Shown here piece by piece: positions 10,906 through 21,612 of a stretch of 64,000 nucleotides of DNA. Under the pieces are notes generated by a model. The model ran no database searches and was not told the origin of the DNA. It saw only the letters and a program-made list of their open reading frames with translations. The first letter of the stretch is position 1. Each line of letters starts with the position of its first letter. The translations under genes were made by a program, and so were the position numbers. Origin of the DNA: Dysidea avara (lineage: Eukaryota > Porifera > Demospongiae > Dictyoceratida > Dysideidae); contig NC_089279.1 in the NCBI RefSeq assembly GCF_963678975.1, forward strand, positions 27,762,004 through 27,826,003, in the 5' to 3' direction.

Positions 10906-12239
10906 ATTTTGTACTAAATTATAATTCTCCCCTAGTTGGGAATTGACAAATGACACACACCATCTATATGTTGGTGGTTTGAAACATGTTATGCCAAAGT
11001 TACAGGTTAACTTGTTGATCTTGATATATTATGTACATCTATACTCTGACTTACAAACATTGTTCTATCTTGTGAATATTGGTTGATAAGGTTTATAGCT
11101 TTCTAGTATCTATGTATATAAACTGATGATGCCATTAACATCAGAACAATATAATACTGTTACCATTTCAACTCTTAGTTTAATGTCATCAAGTTGTTGT
11201 TACAGTAGTATACTATCTCTATTGCTTTGAGCCATTTTCTATATATATTTACTGTCAACAAAATCTTTTGGGATATATACCAAATCACTATACTATATAA
11301 CTTTGCTAAAATATGTGTAATATAGTCACACAGGTGAGATACTTCAGGAGCTATATAATTTTAGCACAGTTACAAGGTTTTAGCAACTTCTAAGTTGCAA
11401 GCTATACTAAGTGATGTTATCAGGTATCTGTGCAATTTGCAGTTATGTGAAATTGTATTAGCAACTAATGCAGATGGCAATGAAGTAAGCTGATAAAGTT
11501 TAATTGCCTTAGTAAGTATCCATACAAGTATACTAGACACTTGATTACAAGTATGTTATCAGGTATGCGATTGCTATTGAGATGTAACTAATAATGCTGC
11601 AAGCTTTGCCACTCGTATTTATGTATGTGCAGTGTTTATGTGAGTGCTCTATTGTAGTTTACAGGTTCCACTGATTAGGGAGTATTGATCTATTTCAATA
11701 GAATTAAGCTCAATAGTTTGAAATATCCACCCATTACGCACTCCTGCACCAGCCTATTATGCTTTCTATTGTGCTGGCATATTTGATGCAGGCCTACATG
11801 CTAGATGTAGTGTAAACCCATACAATAAAAAATTAACTGAAATTAGGTGTGTTCTAGTAAAATTAATATGAATTAACTCGTACATTTGCCAAAATATAAT
11901 GATACTAGAGTATGGTCATGTGTGGGATATGTATGTTATTAATAATTGATATGTAACTATAAAATTAATGGTGTTGCCACTTACATGTATACTAAGCATT
12001 CGTTTCATTAAAATAATTTTAATTTTAGAAATACTTTACCACATTACAGAAACTGACGTGATACTGTTATATATACACTTTGTTATGAAACTTTTCAAAG
12101 TAAAATAATTATTACATAAATTCAGTCAATGTGAGTATGATAATTGTACTGCACATATATTTGAGTAATCAGTCAGTACCATGGCCTTTCTGCTTTTGTT
12201 CCTGTGATGTTAGCAGTATTCTCCACACGTGGAAGAATG
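10906..12239. other. no recognisable gene
   Basis: AT-rich sequence shared almost unchanged with 31044-32333. I see no exon series with consistent phases and no repeat structure. Confidence 0.4.
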
Positions 12240-12735
12240 TGTGTAGCCTTCTGTCGCTATTGAGATGATTTGCAAGCAAATAATCTTAAGACATTAGCCG
12301 TAGCTGGAGTACGCCTGGTTGCATAAGGATGCATCGTCTATTGAAGAACTTCTGAAATTAGTTTTGGCTGCTGTTTGTGGATAGTTGGCAAATGAATATT
12401 AGCTTCTGAAGATGATTTTGACCTGTTAGTGAAGTTATTATGTGTGCTCAAGTCTACACAATTTGCTAATGAAGGCATTACAAATCTCCTGTTTGACACC
12501 TAGCAAAACATGCAACATGAATAGCTAGCCATTAACAATATTTGCATGTCATACATTTTCCTGGTAATCTAGTATTGGTTTTTCTATCCTTTTGTAAGCC
12601 TTTGTCCTCCGTGAAGTTGAGCTAATGTTCACTCCATGCTGTAAAGAAATATTACATCATTGTTCCATTATGTGCCCATGTGTACCTTTGTCTGCAAGTG
12701 ACCAGCAACATTTTTCCTTACAGCATCAATGGCTA
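12240..12735 (-). pseudogene. psiA1': diverged inverted copy of the last gene A exons
   Basis: Read on the minus strand, three blocks match gene A exons 25, 26 and 27 in order. About 12733-12690 gives the I-D-A-V-R-K-N-V-A-G-H-L exon. About 12640-12590 gives the exon with TTCACGGAGGACAAAGGC. About 12510-12240 gives the PSLAN...EANIHLPTIHKQQP exon. It is clearly more diverged from A1 than A2 or A3 are. The last exon carries an in-frame TAG where A1 has CAG in EVLQQT. Upstream exons are cut off by an E-type terminus at about 12735; the sister copy at 32334-33492 keeps them. Confidence 0.75.
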
Positions 12736-12830
12736 TCAAGACTCACGGTAGTGAGTCGCACGGCCAAGAAACTACAAAGCGCACGCCCAATTAAAAGACG
12801 CGCGGCCACTACTGTGAGTTATTTACGTGT
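12733..12830 (-). mobile_element. E-type element terminus (E0) interrupting psiA1'
   Basis: ATCAAGACTCACGGTAGTGAGTC forms a 7-bp stem with a GGTA loop, followed by CGCACGGCCAAGAAACTAC. The position and loop match the E2 end, but the stem has changed on both sides (GACTCAC/GTGAGTC against GACACAC/GTGTGTC). The sister copy at about 32815 continues with host sequence instead. The far end of this element could not be placed. Confidence 0.6.
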
Positions 12831-13418
12831 AGGGCCGGTTTCGCAATATTAGTCCTAAATTACGCAACATCTCTCAATAGATTTGTATTGCGTTACGTGA
12901 TAAAAAAATCTTTAGGAGTCGTTATAGTTTTCTTGCGACCTCGCTAAAATAAAAAAGTAACCATCGCAAAATAAAAAAATAGGCGTATTTCACTTTATTT
13001 CTCTACCTTATGTTACAACTACTGTCACGTTATACCAGTCAACCAGTCAACATAGCCGTATTTGTATAGTCCATCTAGCACTGACATTATCCAATCCTGG
13101 TTTGCCTATACGCGTATTTTCTTCAATCAATCTCTAATCCCTACAATAACTTTTAAAGACACGACGTGGACACAAACTCTAATGCCTGATAAACAAGTTG
13201 TGACAGCGTGCTGAACTGTAAGTTCCCTAGGGATGGCGTTTTAAGCAGAAATCTTTTAAATTCCATTTAGTACCACACCCCATGCGAGCGTTTATAAATC
13301 GCCAGTTGTCTGGTTTGAAGAACAAGATCACTAGCGAAGGTGCTTTAAGCATACTCTTCAATTCTCTATTTACATGTAATTTTTAATAGATTAACCACAA
13401 AGGCTGGTAAGGTGAATA
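12831..13418. other. no recognisable gene
   Basis: AT-rich with more CpG than its surroundings and oligo-A runs at 12900-12985. It may be the body of element E0, but no homology with E1-E4 cores is visible. Confidence 0.35.
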
Positions 13419-13424
13419 CAAAAG

Positions 13425-13658
13425 CAGGCCTGCCAACCTGGAAAGTAAAAAAATCTTGAGATTTCTGTACCTTTATTGTAGTATTGCAGTGTGTAGTAAA
13501 AAAAACTGGTAGATGCTATGCTGAGACCAAAAAAAAAAAAAAAAAAAAAAAAAAGTCTCGACTTTAAATTTGAAATCCGTGAGATTCGATCTACTGCCCT
13601 TGAGCAGGGTAGTGAAACCGTGAGACTCACAGTAAATCCGTGAGAGTTGGCAGGCCTG
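13425..13658. mobile_element. hAT-like MITE, CAGGCCTGCCAAC ends
   Basis: A 234 bp element starts CAGGCCTGCCAAC and ends with its complement GTTGGCAGGCCTG. CAAAAG is repeated directly on both sides (13419-13424, 13659-13664). Ends beginning CAG suit hAT, although hAT usually duplicates 8 bp. An A-run of about 26 lies inside, at about 13530-13553. No coding capacity. Confidence 0.7.
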
Positions 13659-13664
13659 CAAAAG

Positions 13665-14021
13665 GTAACAAGCCTTTAGGGGTTACCACCTCTATGTAGT
13701 GTGTACCATGTAGCTTGTGTTGTGGCTTTCATTAAGTATTATGCACACACAAATGGTGCAACAACATTTTGTAATGGATTGCTCGAATGTGGTTGGTGGT
13801 GTTGTGGCTCGAATGTGGTTCGTGGTTTGCCAGTGACCATGATGAGTTGGGGTTGTTCCACACAACTTACACAATATTCAAATTTCATGATGGCCATGAT
13901 AATTTCTTGCCATATGGTAAACATACAACAATGTGTAACAACGTTAATTAACATCACATCAAGACTTGACTAAAAATAGTTCCAACAATAGTGATGATTT
14001 CTTGTATGTCAGCATGACGAT
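13665..14021. other. no recognisable gene
   Basis: Contains two nearby GGTTG/GTGGTT repeats (13780-13830) but no exon series I can support. Confidence 0.35.
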
Positions 14022-15115
14022 ACTGAGACCTGTAAAAGAATAAGCAGGCACTGAAGTTAACCTTAAATTAAACACTCATGCAACTGACCTGGAACATCGG
14101 TCGCAACGCCAAAAACACTTGTTTTGATATCTGATGACACAATCCAGCAGGCACTGAATTAAAAAAGAATGTACAAAAAATCAATATGCCGGGCTGTGTC
14201 AATAATAGCATGGATAATCAAAATGAACAAAAATTATATCCCAGGCTAAGTGAATGAATAACATAACTGTTGGGTAAGCAGAACATTAGGACATTAGTCA
14301 AACCAGAACATTAGGACATTAGTCAAACAAAAGTACGCTATCACAACTTGGTTATAATACAATGTTTGTACCTCTGGACTTCACACTGGTTGCCCAAAAA
14401 TTGTGCCATTTCGGGACAACAGCATAATATTATGAAATAGTTACTACAACACAGAAGGCTTACTGTTGCACTGTCTACACTGATATACCATAATTTAAAA
14501 ACATAACAGGTGGGCATTAAATACAATACACTTAACATCTGGGTACTAGGAAAAAATCACTAACATCACAACATGTAAACTGACCTGGAAATTAACACCC
14601 TTGATGCCACTACAGTCTACACTGGATACTTGTTCGAACCCATCAACACTATGCCTGATACGTACATCTGAGTAGACTGACCTGCAAATTCACATCACTA
14701 GTATACAGTGATAATTGATAACTACAAAAACAACAATTGCAATAATACAATTCTTCTGTACGTCAACTGACCTGAAATTCATGACACTCAATACCGAGAC
14801 CTGTAAAAGAATAAGCAGGCACTGAAGTCAACCTTAAATTAAACACACATGTAAACTGACCTGGAACATCGGTCGCAACACCAAAGACATCTGTTTCGAT
14901 ATCTGACGAAACAATCCAGCAGGCACTGAATTAAAAAGAGAATGTGCAAAAAATCAATATGCCAGGCTGTACCAATAAACGATAAATAATCAAAATGAAC
15001 TAAAAATATATATATCCCATATGCAGGTTAAGTGAGTAACATAACTGTAGGGTAAGCATGTAAACCAGAACATTTGGTCATTAGTCAAACAAAAGTACGC
15101 TATCACAAACTGGTC
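14022..15115. repeat. internal duplication, two copies of about 320 bp
   Basis: 14022-14350 and 14788-15115 are similar along their length, with shared ACCTGTAAAAGAATAAGCAG and AAAAGTACGCTATCACAA. A second pair, 14700-14790 and 15118-15200, shares TGATAATTGATAACTACAAA. Both pairs include predicted exons of the minus-strand gene C, so whole exon-intron units were duplicated. Confidence 0.8.
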
Positions 15116-15804
15116 GCTGATAATTGATAACTACAAAAAGAACAATTGCAATAATACAATTCTTCTGAATGTCAACTGACCTGAAATTCATGACACCTGT
15201 ATCTTTGTTCCTGCATGGTCTCAACTTACATATGTACCATGATCACATTCAACTGCTAGTGGATAAACCAGTATGACCAGATGGCCTGCAAAAACCAACA
15301 AGCAGGTGTTAAATACAATACACCTAAAGCCTGGAATATGAAAAATATTATATAAGCATTATTCCACACTGATATAGTAATAGATTATAGGACGTTGTGG
15401 AACTTGCCTAAACGTGTAAACTTGAACATGAGGACAACTGCATAATCTGGACACTTGGAATTGTCCAATACCTGATGAACCGCAAGTAGGTACTAATGAC
15501 ATTCACTTCAACATTTTATCCCAGCTGGGTGAATCTCTTGTAACTGAGTAAAAAGGTGTTTATTTTCCACCTGCAACCAAAGTTCTACATTTCTGTGGTT
15601 GGGTGTACATAAACTGACCTGGAAAATCAGTATGCCATAGTGGTATAGAAATGGTTCCTTTCCTTCTGTTGTGATATTACTTACAGCTGACTGGTAAATG
15701 ATCATCGATGTCCCCATGGACCCCAACAATGAGTATACCAATAACTTCACAAGTTGCAATGAATTTCCTTTCAACATGTGGTGGAATGAATTTCCTTTCA
15801 ACAT
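14089..15804 (-). CDS. gene C: candidate minus-strand gene with duplicated exons, possibly secreted
   Basis: Tentative. A start at 15804 or 15777 gives MLKGNSLQLVKLLVYSLLGS, which looks like a signal peptide; the MLKGNS start is itself duplicated by a short repeat. The exon closes GILIFQ before a GTCAGT donor at 15618. Two 65-nt exons, 14925-14861 and 14153-14089, are duplicates (ACWIVSSDIETDVFGVATDV and ACWIVSSDIKTSVFGVATDV). The exon 14800-14772 follows in phase and gives GLGIECHEFQ. A further exon, about 14686-14592, gives a C-containing stretch ending GIKGVNFQ. Donors are repeatedly GTCAGT. I could not join all exons in one frame, so the order and reality are uncertain. No known domain was recognised. 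Confidence 0.3.
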
Positions 15805-16630
15805 CTGGTGGACAGGTCCAAAAACCCTATCGCACAAACACGGTGAATCAGTGTGTGGCGATGTGACACGTTGCACAAACTTCACTCCTCGTTAGCATTC
15901 AAGACCGGCATATATCATAGAGTCCCTCAGTATTCTTGACTCTTACTTTTTCAAGCGTTGCTCAAGCGATGTAGTTTCTCACGAGGGGCTCGAGTTTCTC
16001 AGTAAAGTCGAGCCGATTAAAGTACGCCTCACCATCTAGTTACATTCTTAAACCATTCAATTTAAAACCACGTATCATGAGTGTCCGCTTAAGGTAATTA
16101 GGGACTTTCCACGAGATTTCCCCTAAATAGATCACGTGTTAGTTGTCAATCTGGTGGATTCTGGTGGTATACATGGTTCAACAATGCGGTAAGTGTACTT
16201 TATTATAGTATAAACTGTCAATGAATAATTGTTTGTGCACTGCTAAACTAAGTTATTTTTGTGTGATAAGCATGCTTGAGGAAGGGTCTGGGGGACGAGA
16301 CTAATGTTTTGACAGCAGTTGATGGACAGCAGTTGATGATGACCAGGCAAAGAACTGCGAGAAGAACTACTATGATAGTATGATAGTAGGGAAAAATTCC
16401 CACCCCTATAGCTCTGCCTAGGGGCATTAACTAGCATTATCTACGGCTACTGTATTATGTTGCTGATATGTACATTCAGGCCAAGAATAAAGGTGAAAGT
16501 GGTAGTAAGGCTCAATCCTATTATTCTGCTGAACAGGCAAGGGAGTCTGGGACTCTGGGGGCATGCTCCCTCAGGAAAGTATAAGTGCTACAACTTTTTT
16601 GTTTTAATTGCTTCATCAAGTATAAAAATT
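15805..16630. other. possible promoter region, then no recognisable gene
   Basis: 15900-16170 has more CpG than the flanks and lies upstream of gene C's putative start. On the plus strand an ATG at 16173 is followed after 16 nt by a good GTAAGTG donor, which could be a tiny first exon of a divergent gene. No following exon was found to 18000. Confidence 0.2.
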
Positions 16631-16995
16631 TCAGTCAAAAGGTGATGATCGAGCTCTGGTCTTATGCACTGGTTGGAGTGGTTGTATCGATACTGCACTG
16701 TGACATCCTTGAGGGGTTAGTGCTGGCATTGTCCATGACAATACTATTCCATCTCCCCGAGTCTTGATGATTGAGTCCTCCATTCCTTTCTCTGCTGCTC
16801 CAATCCTGAAGTTGTGACCACAGTCAAAAGGTGACGATCAAGGCTCTGGTCTTGCATCTATACTGTACTGCAACACCCTTGAGGGGTTAGTACCAGCATT
16901 GTCCATCGCAATACTGTTCCATCTCCCATATACAAGTCTTGATGGTTGAGTCCTCTATTCCTTTCTCTGCTGCTCTAATCCTGAAGTTGTGACCA
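16631..16995. repeat. two-copy tandem repeat, 175-190 bp unit
   Basis: Both units start CAGTCAAAAGGTGA and end AATCCTGAAGTTGTGACCA, and share CTTGAGGGGTTAGT. The units differ by several small indels, so the duplication is not recent. Confidence 0.85.
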
Positions 16996-17199
16996 AAATA
17001 TTAAAAAATGGTTATAACATGATAAATGATTATGATGATAACAATTACAAATGTATTTATAGTTGTGTAGCAACTGTGAACTAATTAGGCACTTGCAAGT
17101 TTAATTAGGTGTCTGAAGCATTTAACATGCACAGATATGAGATATATTCATCACGTGCAGGCAGTAAAAATAAATTTACTCTAATGGAACAGTCATACT

Positions 17200-17233
17200 A
17201 CACCGTAAATTCATACTTCCGAATTTACGGTGT
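17200..17233. repeat. short perfect hairpin
   Basis: ACACCGTAAATTC and its complement are separated by an 8-base loop. No U-run or gene end is next to it, so it is more likely a degenerate inverted-repeat element than a terminator. Confidence 0.7.
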
Positions 17234-17295
17234 TATGAAACAATCATTATTATGTATGGATTTTACTGACTCTCCAAGATAATATTCTGCATTAA

Positions 17296-17944
17296 GGGTG
17301 CTCTGTACAGTTCGTACAAGGCTTCCCAAGACATAGTCTGTTTTGCACTAAAAGAAATATTATGGTCACTTAATTAGTCTGTGACATGTTGACACATTTT
17401 AGTACCCATAAATTAGGTATCCCATAGCAACAAGCGCACGCATCTTGCTATTCTACACCCTCTCACTTAAATTAGAACTACTCCATCATTTTTAATCCAA
17501 TGGACATGAAATTTTCACACAAGCTACTTTAGCAATTTTGCCAAAGAAGAGCGTTTGCCATTTTTAAATAGCAAGTTCAGATGATGAATAACATGGAAGT
17601 AAAGAAAGGATTTCTGGGAGTGTCAACCCAAAAGATAAATATGTGATGAATGAGAAGCTAAAAGACAAAAATAAAAACGCACAATGGTTTGTGCTGTTTA
17701 GCATAGTGTATCATAAAAGTATCAAGGCTCTAGTGTGTAAACTGTAGGACTAGTTCTAGTATAAAGGGAAAAACTGTAACTCATGTTCTAAAGCAAATTT
17801 AGCAGTTGGGTTTGGACTAAACTGTGTACTAGTGTTAGCATATATCCAGTAAAAAAGTACAGAACATTTGCTAAAACCATTTGTAAGTTATAGAACAAAT
17901 TAAATTTCATGGGAAGCCATATAAGCGGACTGTACAGAGCACCC
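17296..17944. mobile_element. MITE with TTAA target duplication
   Basis: The 649 bp element starts GGGTGCTCTGTACAG and ends CTGTACAGAGCACCC. TTAA stands on both sides (17292-17295, 17945-17948). A second matching word, GGCTTCCC and GGGAAGCC, follows inside each end. TTAA targets point to piggyBac-type or a similar transposase; none is encoded here. Confidence 0.75.
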
Positions 17945-18021
17945 TTAATGTTAATTGCTCATTTCCAAAAAAATTACCTTTTAAACCAAATGTAGAGTCT
18001 ATAACTGACAAAAATGAGTGA

Positions 18022-18837
18022 TATCCACCCCAAAAACACCTTCGCTGTAAAAAAGGCGCGCCCAAGAAACTACAAGTACCTGGAACCCAATGTAAAAAAG
18101 AAAAAGAAAAAACAGCTTAGCTGAAGTGAAAAGTAACTGGTAACTTAAAAGAGCTGATATCTGAAGCGGCCAAGAATACCATTACTAAAGTTTAATCCAT
18201 GCAAGAACACCTTGGCTATAAAACAGGTATATACATGAAAGTAACTGGTAACTGAAATGGCTGATATCTGAAGCGGCCAAGAATGAATGGTCATATACAA
18301 CTAATTCAAAAATTTAACACTGAACCTTTATAATTCAGCTGTGTTCTATATTCACTCTTGCTGCATCGTAAAGTAATTTCTTTTAACCCTAATTGGCTGG
18401 TAATTTGGCCACCTTTTTTTGCTCTATTATACTGACTATTAAAAAAGGCGGCCAAATTACCAGCCAATTAGGGTTAAAAGAAATTACTTTACGATGCAGC
18501 AAGAGTGAATATAGAACACAGCTGAATTATAAAGGTTCAGTGTTAAATTTTTGAATTAGTTGTATATGACCATTCATTCTTGGCCGCTTCAGATATCAGC
18601 CATTTCAGTTGCCAGTTACTTTCATGTATACACCTGTTTTATAGCCAAGGTGTTCTTGCATGGATTAAACTTTAGTAATGGTATTCTTGGCCGCTTCAGA
18701 TATCAGCTCTTTTAAGTTACCAGTTACTTTTCACTTCAGCTAAGCTGTTTTTTCTTTTTGTTTTTTACATTGGGTTTCAGGTACTTGTAGTTTCTTGGGC
18801 GCGCCTTTTTTACAGCGAAGGTGTTTTTGGGGTGGAT
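18022..18837. mobile_element. 816 bp near-perfect palindrome (foldback element)
   Basis: Arms of about 396 bp (18022-18417 and 18441-18837) are inverted copies around a roughly 22-base centre at 18430. The outer ends read ATCCACCCCAAAAACACCTT and its complement. Only a few mismatches and one small indel are visible, so it is young or kept alike by gene conversion. It carries GGCGCGCC-like and CCAAGAAACTACAA words also seen at the E0 end. It directly abuts the satellite of E1 and takes the place where E3 and E4 have their own palindrome. Confidence 0.85.
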
Positions 18838-20770
18838 TTGTCTCTACAGGACAATTTGTTTGCAGCTGAACTTTCTATGAACTCTCTACATGGTAATTTC
18901 TTTGTAGCTGAACTCTCTACAACGTAATTTCTTCTAGCTGAACTCTCTACAGGGTGACTTGTTTCTAACTGAACTCTCTACAGGGTGATTTGTTTGTAGC
19001 TGAACTCTCTACAAGGTAACTTCTTCTAGCTGATCTTTCTACAGGGTGATTTGTTTGTAGCTGAATTCTCTACAGGGCAATTTGTTTGCAGCTGAACTCT
19101 GTACATGGTAGTTTCTTTGTAGCTGAACTCTCTACAATGTAACTTCTTCTAGCTGAACTCTCTACAGGGTGACTTGTTTCTAGCTGATCTGTCTACAGGG
19201 TGACTTGTTTCTAGCTGAACTCTCTACAGGGTGATTTGTTTGTAGCTGAACTCTCTACAAGGTAACTTCTTCTAGCTGATCTTTCTACAAGGTGATTTGT
19301 CTGTAGCTGAATTCTCTACAGGGCAATTTGTTTGCTGCTGAACTCTCTACATGGTAGTTTCTTGTAGCTGAACTCTCTACAATGTAACTTCTTCTAGCTG
19401 AACTCTCTACAGGGTGACTTGTTTGTAGCTGAACCCTCTACAGGGTGATTTGTTTCTAGCTGAACTCTCTACAAGGTAACTTCTTCTAGCTGATCTTTCT
19501 ACAGGGTGATTTGTTTGTAGCTGAATTCTCTACAGGGCGATTTGTTTGCTGCTGAACTCTCTACATGGTAGTTTCTTGTAGCTGAACTCTCTACAATGTA
19601 ACTTCTTCTAGCTGAACTCTCTACAGGGTGACTTGTTTGTAGCTGAACCCTCTACAGGGTGATTTGTTTCTAGCTGAACTCTCTACAAGGTAACTTCTTC
19701 TAGCTGATCTTTCTACAGGGTGATTTGTTTGTAGCTGAATTCTCTACAGGGCGATTTGTTTGCTGCTGAACTCTCTACATGGTAGTTTCTTTGTAGTTGA
19801 ACTCTCTACAATGTAACTTCTTCTAGCTGAACTCTCTACGGGTGACTTGTTTCTAGCTGATCTCTCTACAGGGTGACTTGTTTCTAGCTGAACTATCTAC
19901 AGGGTGATTTGTTTGTAGCTGAACTCTCTACAATGTAACTTCTTCTAGCTGAACTCTCTACAGGATGACTTGTTTCTAGCTGATCTCTGTACAGGGTGAC
20001 TTGTTCCTAGCTGAACTCTCTACAGGTGAATTGTTTGCAGCTGAACTCTCTTACATGGTGGTTTCTTTGTAGCTGAACTCTCTACAAAGTGACTTCTTCT
20101 AGCTGATGATCTATCTACAGGATGACTTGTTTCTAACTGAACTCTCTACAGTGTGATCTGTTCATAGCGGAACTTTTTACTGGGTGACTTGTTTGCAGCT
20201 AAACTCTTTGCATGATTGTTTCTTTGTAATTGAACTCTCTACAAGGTAACTTCTTCTAGCTGATCTCTCTACAAGATGACTTGTTTCTAACTGAACTCTC
20301 TACAGTGTGATCTGTTCATAGCGGAACTTTTTACTGGGTGATTTGTTTGCAGCTAAACTCTTTGCATGATTGTTTCTTTGTAACTGAACTCTCTACAATG
20401 TGACTTCTTCTAGCTGATCTCTCTACAGGATGACTTGTTTCTAACTGAACTCTCTATAGTGTGATCTGTTCATAGCGGAACTTTCTGAGTACTGGGTGAT
20501 TTGTTTGCATCTAAACTCTTTGCATGATTGTTTCTTTGTAACTGAACTCTCTACAAGGTAACTTCTTCTAGCTGATCTCTCTACAGGGTAATTTGTTTGT
20601 AGCTGAATTCTCTACAGGGTGATTTATTTCAGCTGAACTCTCTACATGATGGCTTCTTTGTAGCTGAACTCTCTATTAGGTACCTTCTTCTAGCTGTTCT
20701 GACTACAGGGTGACTTGTTTGTAGCTGAATTCCCTACAGAATAACTTGCAATGTAATATAACTGAGTAAA
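18838..20770 (+). repeat. 30-31 bp satellite array in E1, with 214-bp higher-order units
   Basis: Monomers alternate between TCTCTACAGGGTGATTTGTT followed by TGTAGCTGAAC, and TCTCTACAAGGTAACTTCTT followed by CTAGCTGATC. Seven monomers form a 214-bp unit starting TGATCTTTCTACA at 19277, 19491 and 19705. The lengths are not multiples of three, so the open frames inside are not genes. Confidence 0.95.
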
Positions 20771-21612
20771 TTATACATGCAGCTGAATGCTTTATTAGGG
20801 TGACTGTTCTATTAGAGTATCTCGATCTCGCATTTGCTGCACATAGTTGCCTTTCGAATCATAACTCAGTGATTTGTAATCCGATTCTTCTGTACTACTG
20901 CAAAAACTTTCCATGATGATTATTCCAGCTACATACTGATTTTCAGCTCGTTGCTCTAAGCGGTTTGCCTGGTAGACACGAAAACTAATAGTTAGTTTAT
21001 TCATAAAAATCGATCGCGTAATTTTGACACAGGTTGGGTTTTGTGTCATATCTCCATGGTCTTTTTCTCGATTCCTTTCAAACCACAAAAAGGCACTCCA
21101 ACGATGGTTGCTCCATCTACATATCAATTTTCAACTGATTCCTCCAAGGGATTTACCCTGTAGGCGTGACAGACCTTCGACCTTATTTTACGCAGATAAT
21201 CGGTCATAACTCCGTGAATGTTCATCGGATTCCTACCAAAGTTGGTACAGAGATCCGCCTTAATGAGCCCTTTAAGTGTGCCAAATTTCAGCCCGATCCG
21301 AGCACGCATTCGTGTTTTATGGCGGATTTTGCGAAGTGTACGAAATGAAGAAGTAGAAGAAGAAAAAAACGAAGAAATTAAAACGAAATTATGTTCGTTC
21401 GTATCTCGGAAATGGCTTGAGCGATTTTCTTCAAATTTGGTATGTAGACTCCCCTAACTGGGCGGCACGTCTCTAGCAAATTTGGTTCCAATCGGATAAG
21501 GGATCACAGAGCTACATAGGTGTGAAATTGCGTTTTCTTTCTTCCTGTTAATATACTCACGGTGTGGCGCGCCGGCTTCTTGGGCGCACGACACACTATC
21601 GTGTGTCTTGAT
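18838..21612 (+). mobile_element. satellite-carrying element E1 (5' end replaced)
   Basis: The order is a satellite array (18838-20770), the motif TGACTGTTCTATTAGAGTAT, a core of about 760 bp (20830-21545), and a hairpin end GACACACTATCGTGTGTC followed by TTGAT at 21612. The right end joins gene A exon 1 at exactly the same base as E3 does (AT, then AAGAAGACAAAG). E1-A2 and E3-A4 therefore descend from one insertion that was later duplicated. The core matches 36990-37560 (inverted), 48505-49220 and 63800-64000. It has no transposase. Confidence 0.75.

Noticed and set aside
13520-13555. Poly-A run as the tail of a processed retrocopy
   Set aside because: The run is in the middle of a MITE bounded by CAGGCCTGCCAAC inverted ends and direct repeats; no gene-like sequence precedes it.
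18838-20770. CRISPR-like array of about 30-bp repeats
   Set aside because: Repeats are directly adjacent with no unique spacers, and the genome is eukaryotic.
20795-21127. 110-codon minus-strand frame in the E1 core as a gene
   Set aside because: It crosses from the CTATTAGAGTAT motif into the core and is repeated in E3. I treat it as part of the non-autonomous element, with only the IGLKFGTLK region flagged for testing.
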